Under the pieces are notes generated by a model. The model was not told the DNA's origin and did no database searches. It saw only the letters and a list, made by a program, of their open reading frames with translations. From Bacillota bacterium (GTDB lineage: Bacteria > Bacillota > Bacilli > Bu12), in NCBI GenBank assembly GCA_014896485.1, contig JADBKH010000023.1:1-34206 (forward strand): a stretch of 34,206 nt of DNA, written 5' to 3'. Every line of letters begins with the position of its first letter. Positions within the stretch are counted from its first letter, which is position 1. Shown piece after piece: positions 16,610 to 23,839 of this stretch. Position numbers and translations under genes: made by a program.

Positions 16610-17110
16610 TTGATCCACCCAATGATTGTGCATTTTCCCATTGCATTGTTGCTTATCAGTGCCTTGTTTGACCTGCTTGGTGTTGTGTTGCGCAAACCCC
16701 CATTTCACCTTGTTGGTTTTTGGACACTGCTGATCGGAGGCATCGGCTTACTGGTCTCGTTAGCAAGTGGAGAAGAAGCTTCCGGCCCTGCCATTGTCTT
16801 AGGCATGGGCACCTTGGTTCAACAACATAAGCTTTTTGCGACGCTATCTGTTCTGCTGTTTGGGTTGTTGGCCCTTGCACGACTCATCGTCGCTTGGCGT
16901 AGCAGGCAATGGCCTGCCATCACGAGCAACGGGGATGTATTGCTGGGATGGGCACGTAGCCATCGGTCCATCCTCTTGGTTTACTTTGTCGTCACTGTAG
17001 CAGCGGTAGCGTGCTTGGGAATCACCGGCTATTTGGGCGGCGAATTGGCCTACTCGCACAATCCGGTCAACCCAGCCATCACGCCTGTTCCTCCGGAAAT
17101 CGGAGAATAA
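16610..17110 (+). CDS. DUF2231 integral membrane protein
   Basis: A 166-residue protein with four membrane segments. Its opening IHPMIVHFPIALL is the hallmark of DUF2231, whose conserved histidines (also QQHKLF and RSHRS here) have led to suggestions of heme or metal binding; this is unproven. Start TTG 16610 is chosen because GGAGG (16597-16601) sits nine bases before it and it begins exactly at the family start; an upstream TTG (16595) overlaps that site. It is followed by a terminator-like hairpin and then by a ferric-reductase-like protein, fitting a membrane redox setting. Confidence 0.8.
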   Translation: MIHPMIVHFPIALLLISALFDLLGVVLRKPPFHLVGFWTLLIGGIGLLVSLASGEEASGPAIVLGMGTLVQQHKLFATLSVLLFGLLALARLIVAWRSRQWPAITSNGDVLLGWARSHRSILLVYFVVTVAAVACLGITGYLGGELAYSHNPVNPAITPVPPEIGE

Positions 17111-17112
17111 CC

Positions 17113-17174
17113 AAGAGGCCTGGAGGCTCGTAAACAAATCGTTACACCTCGTTCGTGTGAAGGGGGCCTCTTTT
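17113..17174 (+). terminator. Terminator or attenuator between DUF2231 and the ferric-reductase-like gene
   Basis: AAGAGGCC and GGCCTCTT make a perfect 8-bp closing stem with a run of four T residues at its end, enclosing about 44 bases with a smaller ACAC/GTGT stem. The large loop allows a regulated fold as well as a plain terminator. Confidence 0.55.
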
Positions 17175-17246
17175 AACGATGATCCAAACTGTAACGGAGA
17201 GAATGAGAAATGCGCATAACTTCTGGTAAGAAGGGGCGTGGAGCGA

Positions 17247-17858
17247 GTGGACAGCGCACTCATGTGGAGCGCGATCCGAGCGAGTGGCTTGGTCGCGTAC
17301 GGCCTGTTGTGGCTGCAAGTGTGTACGGGCCTGAGTATCCGACGTCCCCTAGCCGGAAAACCTGCCTACCACGCTGATTGGCACGGATGGCTAGGATTAT
17401 GGGCGTTGGGGTTTCTAGCAGTACACATCACCCTGGTCCTATTAGACACTTTCCAGCCTTTTACACTCCGTCAAGCATTCGTGCCTGGGGCCGCCACTTA
17501 CCGCGGCTTTTGGGTGGCACTTGGCACCATTGGACTCTACTTGTTGCTGTTGGTCTTGCTGACCACCTTCTTGCGGCGCCTATTTAAACCGACCGTGTGG
17601 CGCGCACTGCATCAAGCCAGCTTTTTTGCCTGGCTTGCAGCACTGGCCCATGGTCTAGGAACGGGATTTGATGGAAACACAGTGTGGGCGCAAAGCTTTT
17701 ACGGAATCACGGCCGTGGTGGTTTTGGTGCTGTGGATCAGACATTTCAAGCGGAAACGCCCTTCGAAGCGACCAGCTGTTCTGCCGGACTCCGAAAGTGT
17801 CTCTACCGTATCCCCTGGACTGCCCAATGGACAGTGCAATACGGCACAATCTCGGTAA
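17247..17858 (+). CDS. Ferric-reductase-like transmembrane protein (MsrQ/YedZ-like)
   Basis: About 203 residues with six hydrophobic helices and a basic C-terminal tail. Paired histidines lie in adjacent helices, in DWHGWLGLWALGFLAVHITL and LHQASFFAWLAALAHGLGTG, the pattern of heme b ligands in the ferric-reductase-like/YedZ domain. It should pass electrons across or within the membrane; no soluble FAD/NAD domain is attached. The start is uncertain: GTG 17247 is about ten bases after AGAAGGGG, while GTG 17238 is too close and ATG 17262 also fits the family. The neighbours are DUF2231 before, an anchored Pro-rich protein 14 bases after, then ApbE on the other strand. Confidence 0.75.
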   Translation: MDSALMWSAIRASGLVAYGLLWLQVCTGLSIRRPLAGKPAYHADWHGWLGLWALGFLAVHITLVLLDTFQPFTLRQAFVPGAATYRGFWVALGTIGLYLLLLVLLTTFLRRLFKPTVWRALHQASFFAWLAALAHGLGTGFDGNTVWAQSFYGITAVVVLVLWIRHFKRKRPSKRPAVLPDSESVSTVSPGLPNGQCNTAQSR

Positions 17859-17872
17859 GGAGGGCCTCGGCC

Positions 17873-18412
17873 ATGTCCAACATGACAGTCGACAAACAGC
17901 CAAAGAGACCGATCAGGCAGCGCATGCGTGCTCGAGGTGCCAAATGGGCAACCGGAATGGCCAGTTTTGCCGCGCTCTTTGGCCTCACAGGATACATTTT
18001 TCCTCAGGCACTTACCCATACGCAGCAAAGCAACGCCGAAAAAACGACGTCAAAGGCTGCCACCGCACCATCCACCCCTCCTCCTGCGCAACCTTCATCT
18101 CCTTCGACAAGTGCAGAAAAGGGTCAGTATGTCATCGTGCAAGGGCCTGACGGCCGTTTCTACCTTGTGCGGATTCCCGGTGACCAAAGCGTATCTGGTT
18201 GGGAAGACGGATCAGAGAGCGGAGACTGGGAGCGTGGGGAATCGGAGGAGCACCATCATGGCTCCACCAGCTTGCCTTCTACCACCCCCCCTTCTGTTGA
18301 ACAACCCTTCTCTCCCTCTACGCCGCCTGTAGCGGGAAACCCAGGATTTGGAGTCACCGGACAGCCTTTCCCCTCCCCCTCGACCCCGATGCCACACACC
18401 GGGCAATCTTAA
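17873..18412 (+). CDS. Membrane-anchored Pro/Ser-rich protein of unknown function
   Basis: A 179-residue protein I do not recognise. A basic N-terminus (KQPKRPIRQRMRARG) leads into one hydrophobic helix (about 27-45, GMASFAALFGLTGYIFPQAL), so it should be anchored with its C-terminus outside. A Thr/Ala/Pro/Ser linker follows, then a short ordered stretch QYVIVQGPDGRFYLVRIPGD (about 84-103), an acidic patch with HHH, and a second Pro/Ser-rich tail. Start ATG 17873 has AAGGAGGG. It is cotranscribed with the ferric-reductase-like gene and converges on apbE, so a role as an extracytoplasmic partner is plausible. No FMN-attachment motif of the S/T-G-A-T type was found in it. Confidence 0.7.
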   Translation: MSNMTVDKQPKRPIRQRMRARGAKWATGMASFAALFGLTGYIFPQALTHTQQSNAEKTTSKAATAPSTPPPAQPSSPSTSAEKGQYVIVQGPDGRFYLVRIPGDQSVSGWEDGSESGDWERGESEEHHHGSTSLPSTTPPSVEQPFSPSTPPVAGNPGFGVTGQPFPSPSTPMPHTGQS

Positions 18413-18442
18413 TCTTATGGAAGGCTAAAAGAGACGATTACC

Positions 18443-19366
18443 TTATTGCTCATAGCCAAACGGTATACGCCTCCCGCTGCGATCGACGGCAATGCCTGCG
18501 ATCCCAGCGTTTTTTGCGATCTCATCCAGACGTTCCTCCCCTTGTAGCAACGCAGCTTTCGCCCATGTGCCAGCTTGGAGGGTCGTCGGCGCAACGCAGG
18601 TCACTTGTAAGAGATTCGACTCTGTTGGTTTGCCTGTCCAAGGGTCGATGAGATGGTGTGCAATTTTATCTCCATGTTTCCAGCGACGTTTTGTAACGCC
18701 TGAAGTAGCCACACCTCCTTCCTTTAGGACAATCTGGGCCAAAATTCCATTCATTTCTAATGGATCGTCGACTGCAACGGACTGTGGCTCTAATACCCCA
18801 AAAAAACGCAAATCCCCACCCAAATCGATCCACCCGGCTCCGCCAGCAGCTGATAATGCTGTTCCGGCTTGATCCGCTGCCCACTCTTTGGCAATACCAC
18901 CTAGATCCACCTGAGTTTCTGGAGGAAGAGAGACGTTCCTTGTCCTCTGATCGAGCTGAATCTCCCGCCAGGTCGAGCGCCAAGAAATCACTCCTGTAGA
19001 AGGTTTAGACCCCTCTTTTTGCAGATATTCAAAGTCACGGTCATACCCGACCGCCAGAAGAGCCGGCAGTACGGTCAAGTCGACCCAGCCTCCCGTTTTG
19101 CGGGCTGCATCAATTGCTGCTTCTAAAAGGGCAAAGAGCGTCGACGATACTCGCGCATGACCCTCTCGATTCAAGATCGAAAGCTCGCTTTTCGGATTGA
19201 AGCGACTGGCAACCTGGTTGACTTCCTCGGTGATGTGCTGCGCATCCCGCAGCAGGCGTCTCTGCCGCAAACGATCAGCAGGCGCTGTCAGTGTCAAACA
19301 ACATGCGCATCCCATCGCCTGAAAAGTGTATACAGTCAGGCCGTTCTCATGGAGTCGTTTCGCCAT
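18443..19366 (-). CDS. apbE: ApbE-family FAD:protein FMN transferase
   Basis: A 307-residue protein covering the full ApbE domain, which moves FMN from FAD onto a Thr or Ser of a partner protein and needs Mg. The signatures are TFQAMGCACCLTL, NQVASRFNPKSELSILN, VDLGGIAKEWAAD, GWIDLGGDLRFFG, VATSGVTKRRW, HHLIDPWTGKPTES and AGTWAKAALL. There is no clear lipobox, unlike many ApbE proteins, so it may act in the cytoplasm. Start ATG 19366 follows GGGAGG; the longer ORF adds eight residues over that site. It is divergent from a two-component system and convergent with a membrane redox pair, but no FMN-binding-domain gene lies in the window. Confidence 0.88.
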   Translation of the reverse strand: MAKRLHENGLTVYTFQAMGCACCLTLTAPADRLRQRRLLRDAQHITEEVNQVASRFNPKSELSILNREGHARVSSTLFALLEAAIDAARKTGGWVDLTVLPALLAVGYDRDFEYLQKEGSKPSTGVISWRSTWREIQLDQRTRNVSLPPETQVDLGGIAKEWAADQAGTALSAAGGAGWIDLGGDLRFFGVLEPQSVAVDDPLEMNGILAQIVLKEGGVATSGVTKRRWKHGDKIAHHLIDPWTGKPTESNLLQVTCVAPTTLQAGTWAKAALLQGEERLDEIAKNAGIAGIAVDRSGRRIPFGYEQ

Positions 19367-19426
19367 TTTTCCTCCCTCTACCAAGTCCATCCTCCAAGCA
19401 GGACTTTCTCGAGTTTATACGTAAAA

Positions 19427-19498
19427 GGTTAAAAGACAGTTAGAGGAAAGAGGGAGGTTGGTGTTTTCCAACCCACTTTTAACCGAAAAAGGCTATAC
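19427..19498. promoter_or_regulatory. Divergent apbE / two-component promoter region with paired CTTTTAACC boxes
   Basis: The box CTTTTAACC occurs once per strand: 19427-19435 (minus) ahead of a TATAAA -10 for apbE, and 19476-19484 (plus) ahead of TATACT (19493-19498) for the response regulator. Between them lies a second inverted repeat, GGTTGG (19456-19461) and CCAACC (19468-19473). Each box ends seven to nine bases before its -10, where an activator or repressor would touch polymerase. The neighbouring response regulator is the obvious candidate binder; this is inference. Confidence 0.5.
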
Positions 19499-19526
19499 TT
19501 TTGTCGAAATCAGGGGGTCAGTACCT

Positions 19527-20222
19527 ATGCCAACATTGTTGGTAATCGAAGACGAGCCCAAGTTATTGCGCTTTTTAGGGACGCTGTTGCAAGAAGAAGG
19601 CTACCATGTGCTTTTGGAATCAGACGGTCAAAGGGGATTACGCCGCGCTTTGACGGAAAGCTACGATTTATTGATTTTAGACCGGATGCTGCCCGGTACC
19701 GACGGACTGACGATCTGTCGCCAAGTACGTCGTGCACGGCCTTCCATGCCCATCCTGATCTTAACTGCGAAAGACGCTATCGCCGAGCGTGTAGAGGGGC
19801 TCGATGCGGGTGCAGATGATTATCTGGTCAAGCCTTTTGCTTTTGACGAGTTATTGGCCCGCTTGCGTGCCTTAGAAAGGCGGGCACACCCTCCAACTTC
19901 TCCGGGGAATGCAGGTATGGCAGTTGGTCCCTTCCTCATCGATGAGGCCCAACGACAGGTATCGATCGACGGGCAGGTGCGCTCTCTTTCCGCAAAGGAG
20001 CTGGTGTTGCTGGCAACCCTCGCCCGACATCCCGGACGCGTCTTTTCCCGCAGTGAACTTCTCGAACAGGTATGGGGATATGATGCCGATGTTTCCGAAA
20101 AAGAGGTGGATGTCTATTGCCACTACCTGCGCAAGAAACTTCGACCTTTTGGCGCCGATAAAATGATAGAGAGTGTGCGCGGCTTCGGTTATCGGCTCAA
20201 CCTTACGGATCGACGTCGATGA
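19527..20222 (+). CDS. OmpR/PhoB-family response regulator
   Basis: A 231-residue regulator. Receiver domain: acidic pocket E8-D9, phospho-acceptor Asp52 in LILDRMLPGTDG, Thr80 and Lys102 in DYLVKPF. The C-terminal winged helix (about 135-230) has LSAKELVLLATLARHPGRVF, VWGYDADVSEKEVDVYCHYL and IESVRGFGYRL, typical of OmpR/PhoB DNA binding. Start ATG 19527 follows AGGGGGT. It overlaps the kinase gene by four bases (ATGA), so the pair is translated together. Adjacent, shared promoter boxes suggest that apbE and this operon are targets. Confidence 0.92.
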   Translation: MPTLLVIEDEPKLLRFLGTLLQEEGYHVLLESDGQRGLRRALTESYDLLILDRMLPGTDGLTICRQVRRARPSMPILILTAKDAIAERVEGLDAGADDYLVKPFAFDELLARLRALERRAHPPTSPGNAGMAVGPFLIDEAQRQVSIDGQVRSLSAKELVLLATLARHPGRVFSRSELLEQVWGYDADVSEKEVDVYCHYLRKKLRPFGADKMIESVRGFGYRLNLTDRRR

Positions 20223-21448
20223 ACGCTCGCGATCCCTTACAACGACTACGCCACCAACTTGCATTTTGGTATTGGGCAACAATGGCAAGTTTGCTTATCG
20301 TCCTGGCCCTCTTCTTTGGTTACAGCTATGACCGCCACGCGACCGATGAAATCGACCACCTGCTGAGCGCGACCGTGCGCGGGGCAACCCATGAGGCAGA
20401 CGAGCATGGCTATTCTATCTTCCCCGCCGTTCAGCAAACAACCGGCGGACTACTGCTTTATACACTGGATGAACAAGGCCAAGCGGCAACGGCACTGCCT
20501 GCTGGACTCCCGGATCGATCTGCGCTATCGGGCGCGATAGCGCCTCAAGGGGCTTTTCACACACTCCAATGGAACAATCAGAGCTGGCGCACCCTGACCG
20601 TACCACTTCGCAATGGCTTCCTTCAGGCCGCTATTGACACCACCGGTCTAGAGAACCGTGAAAATCATATTCTGTGGCGCATCGTCTTCGGCTGTGCAGC
20701 CGCACTCGGCGTAGCTGCCTATGGCGGCTGGTGGCTCTCAAATCGTGCGACCCAACCCATCGACGAGACCTGGTCGCGCGAGCGCCGTTTCTTTTCCGAT
20801 GCCTCGCATGAATTGCGCACACCCTTGGCTGTATTGCAAAGTGGTTTGGAGCTGTTACGCCGCCAAACAGCAGAACACTCCCAAGCCCGCCAAACTGTGG
20901 AGGACTTGCTCGAAGAAGCTGCGCAGCTCAACACGCTTGCAGATGAACTGCTGACGCTCTCACGTCTAGACGCAACGGATACACCCAAAAACCTGGAATC
21001 CGTTAATTGGACAGAAATATTGGAAACCCTCTTACGCACCCGCTTACCTCTGGCCAAACAAAAGGAGCTGCAGCTCACATGGCAACTCACACCGGTACTG
21101 GTAACCGCCGAGCCAGACGGACTGCGCAGGATGAGTGATGCATTGATTGAAAACGCTCTGCGCTACACACCCCCCGGCGGACATGTGAACGTGGCACTCA
21201 CTTCTATGCAGCACAAAGCGCTCTTTTCTGTCTGTGACGATGGCCCTGGTATCGCTCCCGAATACCTACCTCATCTGTTCGAACGCTTCTTCCGTGTCGA
21301 ACAGAGTACCCGCACCCATGAAGCAGGGGGAACCGGTTTGGGCCTGTCCATCGCGGAGGCTTACGCCCAACGCTACCATGGCAAAATCCATGTAAAAAGT
21401 GCCCTTGGTAAGGGCAGCTGTTTCTCTATTGAACTGCCTGGCCAATAG
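20219..21448 (+). CDS. Membrane sensor histidine kinase
   Basis: A 409-residue kinase. Two membrane segments (about 15-36 and 151-174) enclose an outside sensor region of about 115 residues with no recognised domain. The H-box FFSDASHELRTPLAVL has phospho-acceptor His197. The ATPase domain shows the N-box ENALRYTPPGG, G1 DDGPGIAPEYLPHLFERFF and G2 GGTGLGLSIAEAYA. No HAMP domain is obvious. It pairs with the overlapping response regulator. The stimulus is unknown; the redox genes next door hint at a respiratory or envelope signal. Confidence 0.92.
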   Translation: MNARDPLQRLRHQLAFWYWATMASLLIVLALFFGYSYDRHATDEIDHLLSATVRGATHEADEHGYSIFPAVQQTTGGLLLYTLDEQGQAATALPAGLPDRSALSGAIAPQGAFHTLQWNNQSWRTLTVPLRNGFLQAAIDTTGLENRENHILWRIVFGCAAALGVAAYGGWWLSNRATQPIDETWSRERRFFSDASHELRTPLAVLQSGLELLRRQTAEHSQARQTVEDLLEEAAQLNTLADELLTLSRLDATDTPKNLESVNWTEILETLLRTRLPLAKQKELQLTWQLTPVLVTAEPDGLRRMSDALIENALRYTPPGGHVNVALTSMQHKALFSVCDDGPGIAPEYLPHLFERFFRVEQSTRTHEAGGTGLGLSIAEAYAQRYHGKIHVKSALGKGSCFSIELPGQ

Positions 21449-21454
21449 CTCCCC

Positions 21455-21500
21455 CACCCATTGCGGCTCATCCCATTTGCAACGGGTGTGCATTATCCTT
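21455..21500 (+). terminator. Probable terminator after the kinase gene
   Basis: CACCCATTGC pairs with GCAACGGGTG (nine of ten positions, one A-C mismatch) around a 14-nt loop, followed by a T-rich tract (TTATCCTTTTCTC). Confidence 0.5.
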
Positions 21501-21535
21501 TTCTCACAAAAGACTGTGTTGCATGTCATAATGCA
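21489..21535. promoter_or_regulatory. Inverted repeat upstream of the GntR remnant
   Basis: TGCATTAT (21489-21496) and ATAATGCA (21528-21535) are a perfect 8-bp inverted repeat; a smaller TGCAT/ATGCA repeat overlaps its right end. The place fits an autoregulatory operator for the now broken GntR gene. Confidence 0.35.
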
Positions 21536-21569
21536 GAAGGACAATCTACAGAAGTGGAGGGATACCTAA

Positions 21570-22285
21570 ATGGCCGAAAGAGTGAAAGCAGGCCAAACGC
21601 AAGCTAGCGAATTCTCTGAAGCTCCTGATCTTTCTGCAAGCGATCGTGCTTTTCAACAACTGCGCCGCGATATTCTCCGCGGCACCTATCGTCGGGGTAC
21701 TCCACTTCCTGAACGCCCGCTGGCACAAGCGCTCGGTGTCAGCCATACACCATTGCGCGAAGCATTTCGGCGCCTACAAGCAGAAGGATTGGTCACCCAC
21801 CAAAACGGCAGAGGAGTCGTTGTCACTGGCCTGGCTCCAGAAGAAATCGCCGAAATCTTTCTCATTCGCGGGGCACTAGAAGGGCTTGCAGCCTCCTTGG
21901 CAGCACAGCGCATGAGCGAACAAGAAGCGGCATTGCTTTGTAACAAGGCAGAGCAACTTCTACAAGCTGTTCAGGCTGGAACGCGCGGTGATGCCTTGGA
22001 TGAAGGACATCTCGCATTTAACGAAGCGCTCTATCGGGGCGCCCGATCCCCACGTCTTCACGCTACTTGATGGAATTGCGAGATTATATCGGTGCTTTTG
22101 CGCATCATAGTTATGAGTCACCAGAACGGGCTTGGGCTGCGCAAATCGAACATGTGGAGATCGCTCGCGCCATTGCGGAGCACGATGCTCCATTGGCGGA
22201 ATAGCTTACCCGCCGGCATGTTCAGCGAAGCATGCACAGTTATCTCAAATGGGCAACACAAAACAATACCTCAGATTCCCCCTGA
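21570..22285 (+). pseudogene. GntR/FadR-family regulator, frameshifted and with a nonsense codon
   Basis: The intact first part (from ATG 21570, site GTGGAGGG) has a GntR winged helix: AFQQLRRDILRGTYRRGTPL, then LGVSHTPLREAFRRLQAEGL, and the start of an FCD domain (FLIRGALEGLAA). The frame ends early at TGA 22068. One missing base in CACGCTAC (22058-22065; CACCGCTAC would read HRYL) moves reading to RYLMELRDYIGAFAHHSYES, and on to IARAIAEHDAPLAE. A TAG at 22202-22204 then interrupts before LTRRHVQRSMHSYLKWATQN and the final TGA at 22283. Two independent lesions make true inactivation likely. It converges on the Gfo/Idh gene, which it may once have controlled. Confidence 0.8.
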
Positions 22286-22296
22286 AGCTTTCAAAC

Positions 22297-23268
22297 CTAC
22301 GTGTTTCGCCCCACCGCTTGATAGATGGCATCTATCATCGCCATGTTGTTTACAGTCTGCTGCGGCTGCTGAAGCAAACTCTCCTCTCCACGGATGCAAG
22401 CGTTGAAATGCTCGACTTCTCGCCGGTACATCTCCCCCTGTGGCATCTTCTCCGTTTTTTCTCCTTGGGCAGTCCGTAAAATCAGTGTTGGACTTCCTTT
22501 GTCCGGTCGAAAGGGACGCGTCACCAACAAGGTTCCCTCGCTTCCAACCAGTTCAACCGACTGCCGATCCGCAGTCACAAAGGAAACATCGAAATGGGCC
22601 AACTCCCCTTTCGGAAAAGCGAGAGCTGCTACAGTCGTCCGATCGACGCCCCCCTCGTTTAAATCGGCCACAGCTTGCACCCGGACGGGCAATTGATCCC
22701 CAGTGATGGAGCGTATGAGATGAACACAATAACAGCCAACATCGTAGAGTGCCCCACCCCCGCGTGCAGACCAGCGAATGTCTTGCGGACGTGTCAGTGA
22801 AAACGAAAATCGGACCAGGATGAGTCGCAACGATCCGATAGCCCCCTCATCAAGCCACTGGTCTACCCGCTCCCATTGCGGATGAAAGCGATACATGAAA
22901 GCTTCCATGAAAAGAACATTGTTCTGCTGACAAGCTTCGATCATCTGTCGTGCTTCGGTTGCGTTGAGCGCTGCTGGTTTTTCGCACAAAACATGCTTGT
23001 GATGTTGTGCAGCACGTATGGTCCACGTCGCATGGAGGTGATTGGGTAAAGGAAGATAGACTGCATCGATCGTCGGATCTTCTAGCAGTGCTTCATAGGA
23101 AGCGTACACCTGGGGAATCCCGTTACGATGTGCAAATACTTGCCCGCGTTGCTGATCACGGCTGGCCACTCCCACCAATTCTGCACCCTCTGTCGATTGA
23201 AAAGCTGGGATTAACTGTTCTTCTGCAATCTTGGCAGTGCCGAGAATTCCCCATCGTATCGTCTGCAT
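22297..23268 (-). CDS. Gfo/Idh/MocA-family NAD(P)-dependent oxidoreductase
   Basis: A 323-residue dehydrogenase. The Rossmann start is IRWGILGTAKIAEEQLIPAF (GxGxxA-type), followed by LPNHLHATWTIRAAQHHKHV, the family signature CEKPAAL with the catalytic Lys, and YDVGCYCVHLIRSI with the second-domain Asp/His pair. Members oxidise or reduce sugars, inositols or their derivatives; the substrate is unknown. Start ATG 23268 has AGGAGGAG six bases upstream; the longer reading frame adds 32 residues with no homology. It faces the broken GntR gene tail to tail. Confidence 0.87.
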   Translation of the reverse strand: MQTIRWGILGTAKIAEEQLIPAFQSTEGAELVGVASRDQQRGQVFAHRNGIPQVYASYEALLEDPTIDAVYLPLPNHLHATWTIRAAQHHKHVLCEKPAALNATEARQMIEACQQNNVLFMEAFMYRFHPQWERVDQWLDEGAIGSLRLILVRFSFSLTRPQDIRWSARGGGALYDVGCYCVHLIRSITGDQLPVRVQAVADLNEGGVDRTTVAALAFPKGELAHFDVSFVTADRQSVELVGSEGTLLVTRPFRPDKGSPTLILRTAQGEKTEKMPQGEMYRREVEHFNACIRGEESLLQQPQQTVNNMAMIDAIYQAVGRNT

Positions 23269-23369
23269 GCTCTCCTCCTTGTTGAATGGCCAATGGATGT
23301 CGCTCTTTGATTCAGTGTGCCAGAGCATCTCTTGCATCACGAGAGAAGAAAAACTTTTGCTCAAAAAGA

Positions 23370-23397
23370 TTGCTCAAAGCGCGCGCAACGCTACACT
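23370..23397 (+). promoter_or_regulatory. Promoter of the MoaD-like gene
   Basis: -35 TTGCTC and -10 TACACT with a 16-base spacer lie 20 bases before the start codon. A second TTGCTC at 23358-23363 sits just upstream. Confidence 0.45.
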
Positions 23398-23416
23398 AAA
23401 GAGATGGAGGGATTAA

Positions 23417-23698
23417 ATGACGGTTGCTTTCTACGCTACATTGCGCGACAAAACGGGAACAGCCACCTACGAGCTCGACTTGTCCGAGCCTACGCGGTTA
23501 GATGAAATACTGAGACGCCTGATTGCGATCTTTCCCGCTTTGAAAGAAGATCTCTTTGATGAAAACGGAAATCTTTCACATCATCTCCATCTCTTTCGCA
23601 ACGGACGAGACGTGCGCTTTCTAAACGCCCTAGAAACGATCATTGAGCCGACAGACACCCTTGCACTCATCCCCCCTGTCGGAGGAGGCAGTACATGA
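23417..23698 (+). CDS. moaD: MoaD/ThiS-like ubiquitin-fold sulfur carrier
   Basis: A 93-residue protein with the beta-grasp pattern of MoaD and archaeal SAMP-like carriers: AFYATLRDKTG at the start, a helix LDEILRRLIAIFPAL, LFRNGRDVRFL, and the ending PTDTLALIPPVGGGST. MoaD carriers end in an exposed Gly-Gly that is adenylated and thiocarboxylated; here two further residues (Ser-Thr) follow, so the tail would need trimming or the chemistry is lost. Start ATG 23417 follows GGAGGG. It converges on an aldehyde:ferredoxin oxidoreductase, a common partner of such carriers. Downstream (23699-23790) its frame continues past the stop as FERHLEIVGNIANQLLQM, perhaps the relic of another gene. Confidence 0.75.
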   Translation: MTVAFYATLRDKTGTATYELDLSEPTRLDEILRRLIAIFPALKEDLFDENGNLSHHLHLFRNGRDVRFLNALETIIEPTDTLALIPPVGGGST

Positions 23699-23787
23699 AA
23701 CGGAACTTTCGAGCGTCACCTTGAAATCGTCGGCAACATCGCCAATCAATTGCTTCAGATGGCCATACGTGGTGGGGATAATTCAAA

Positions 23788-23818
23788 AACAAGTCGGAGC
23801 AAAAAGCCCCGACTCGTT
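23788..23818 (-). terminator. Terminator between the MoaD-like gene and AOR
   Basis: AGTCGGAGC and GCCCCGACT form a nine-position stem with one mismatch and an AAAAA loop. On the minus strand it ends in TTGTTTTTG, serving the AOR gene; the plus-strand flank CGTTTGTT is weaker. Confidence 0.65.
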
Positions 23819-23839
23819 TGTTCAAAAAGATGATTCAAG

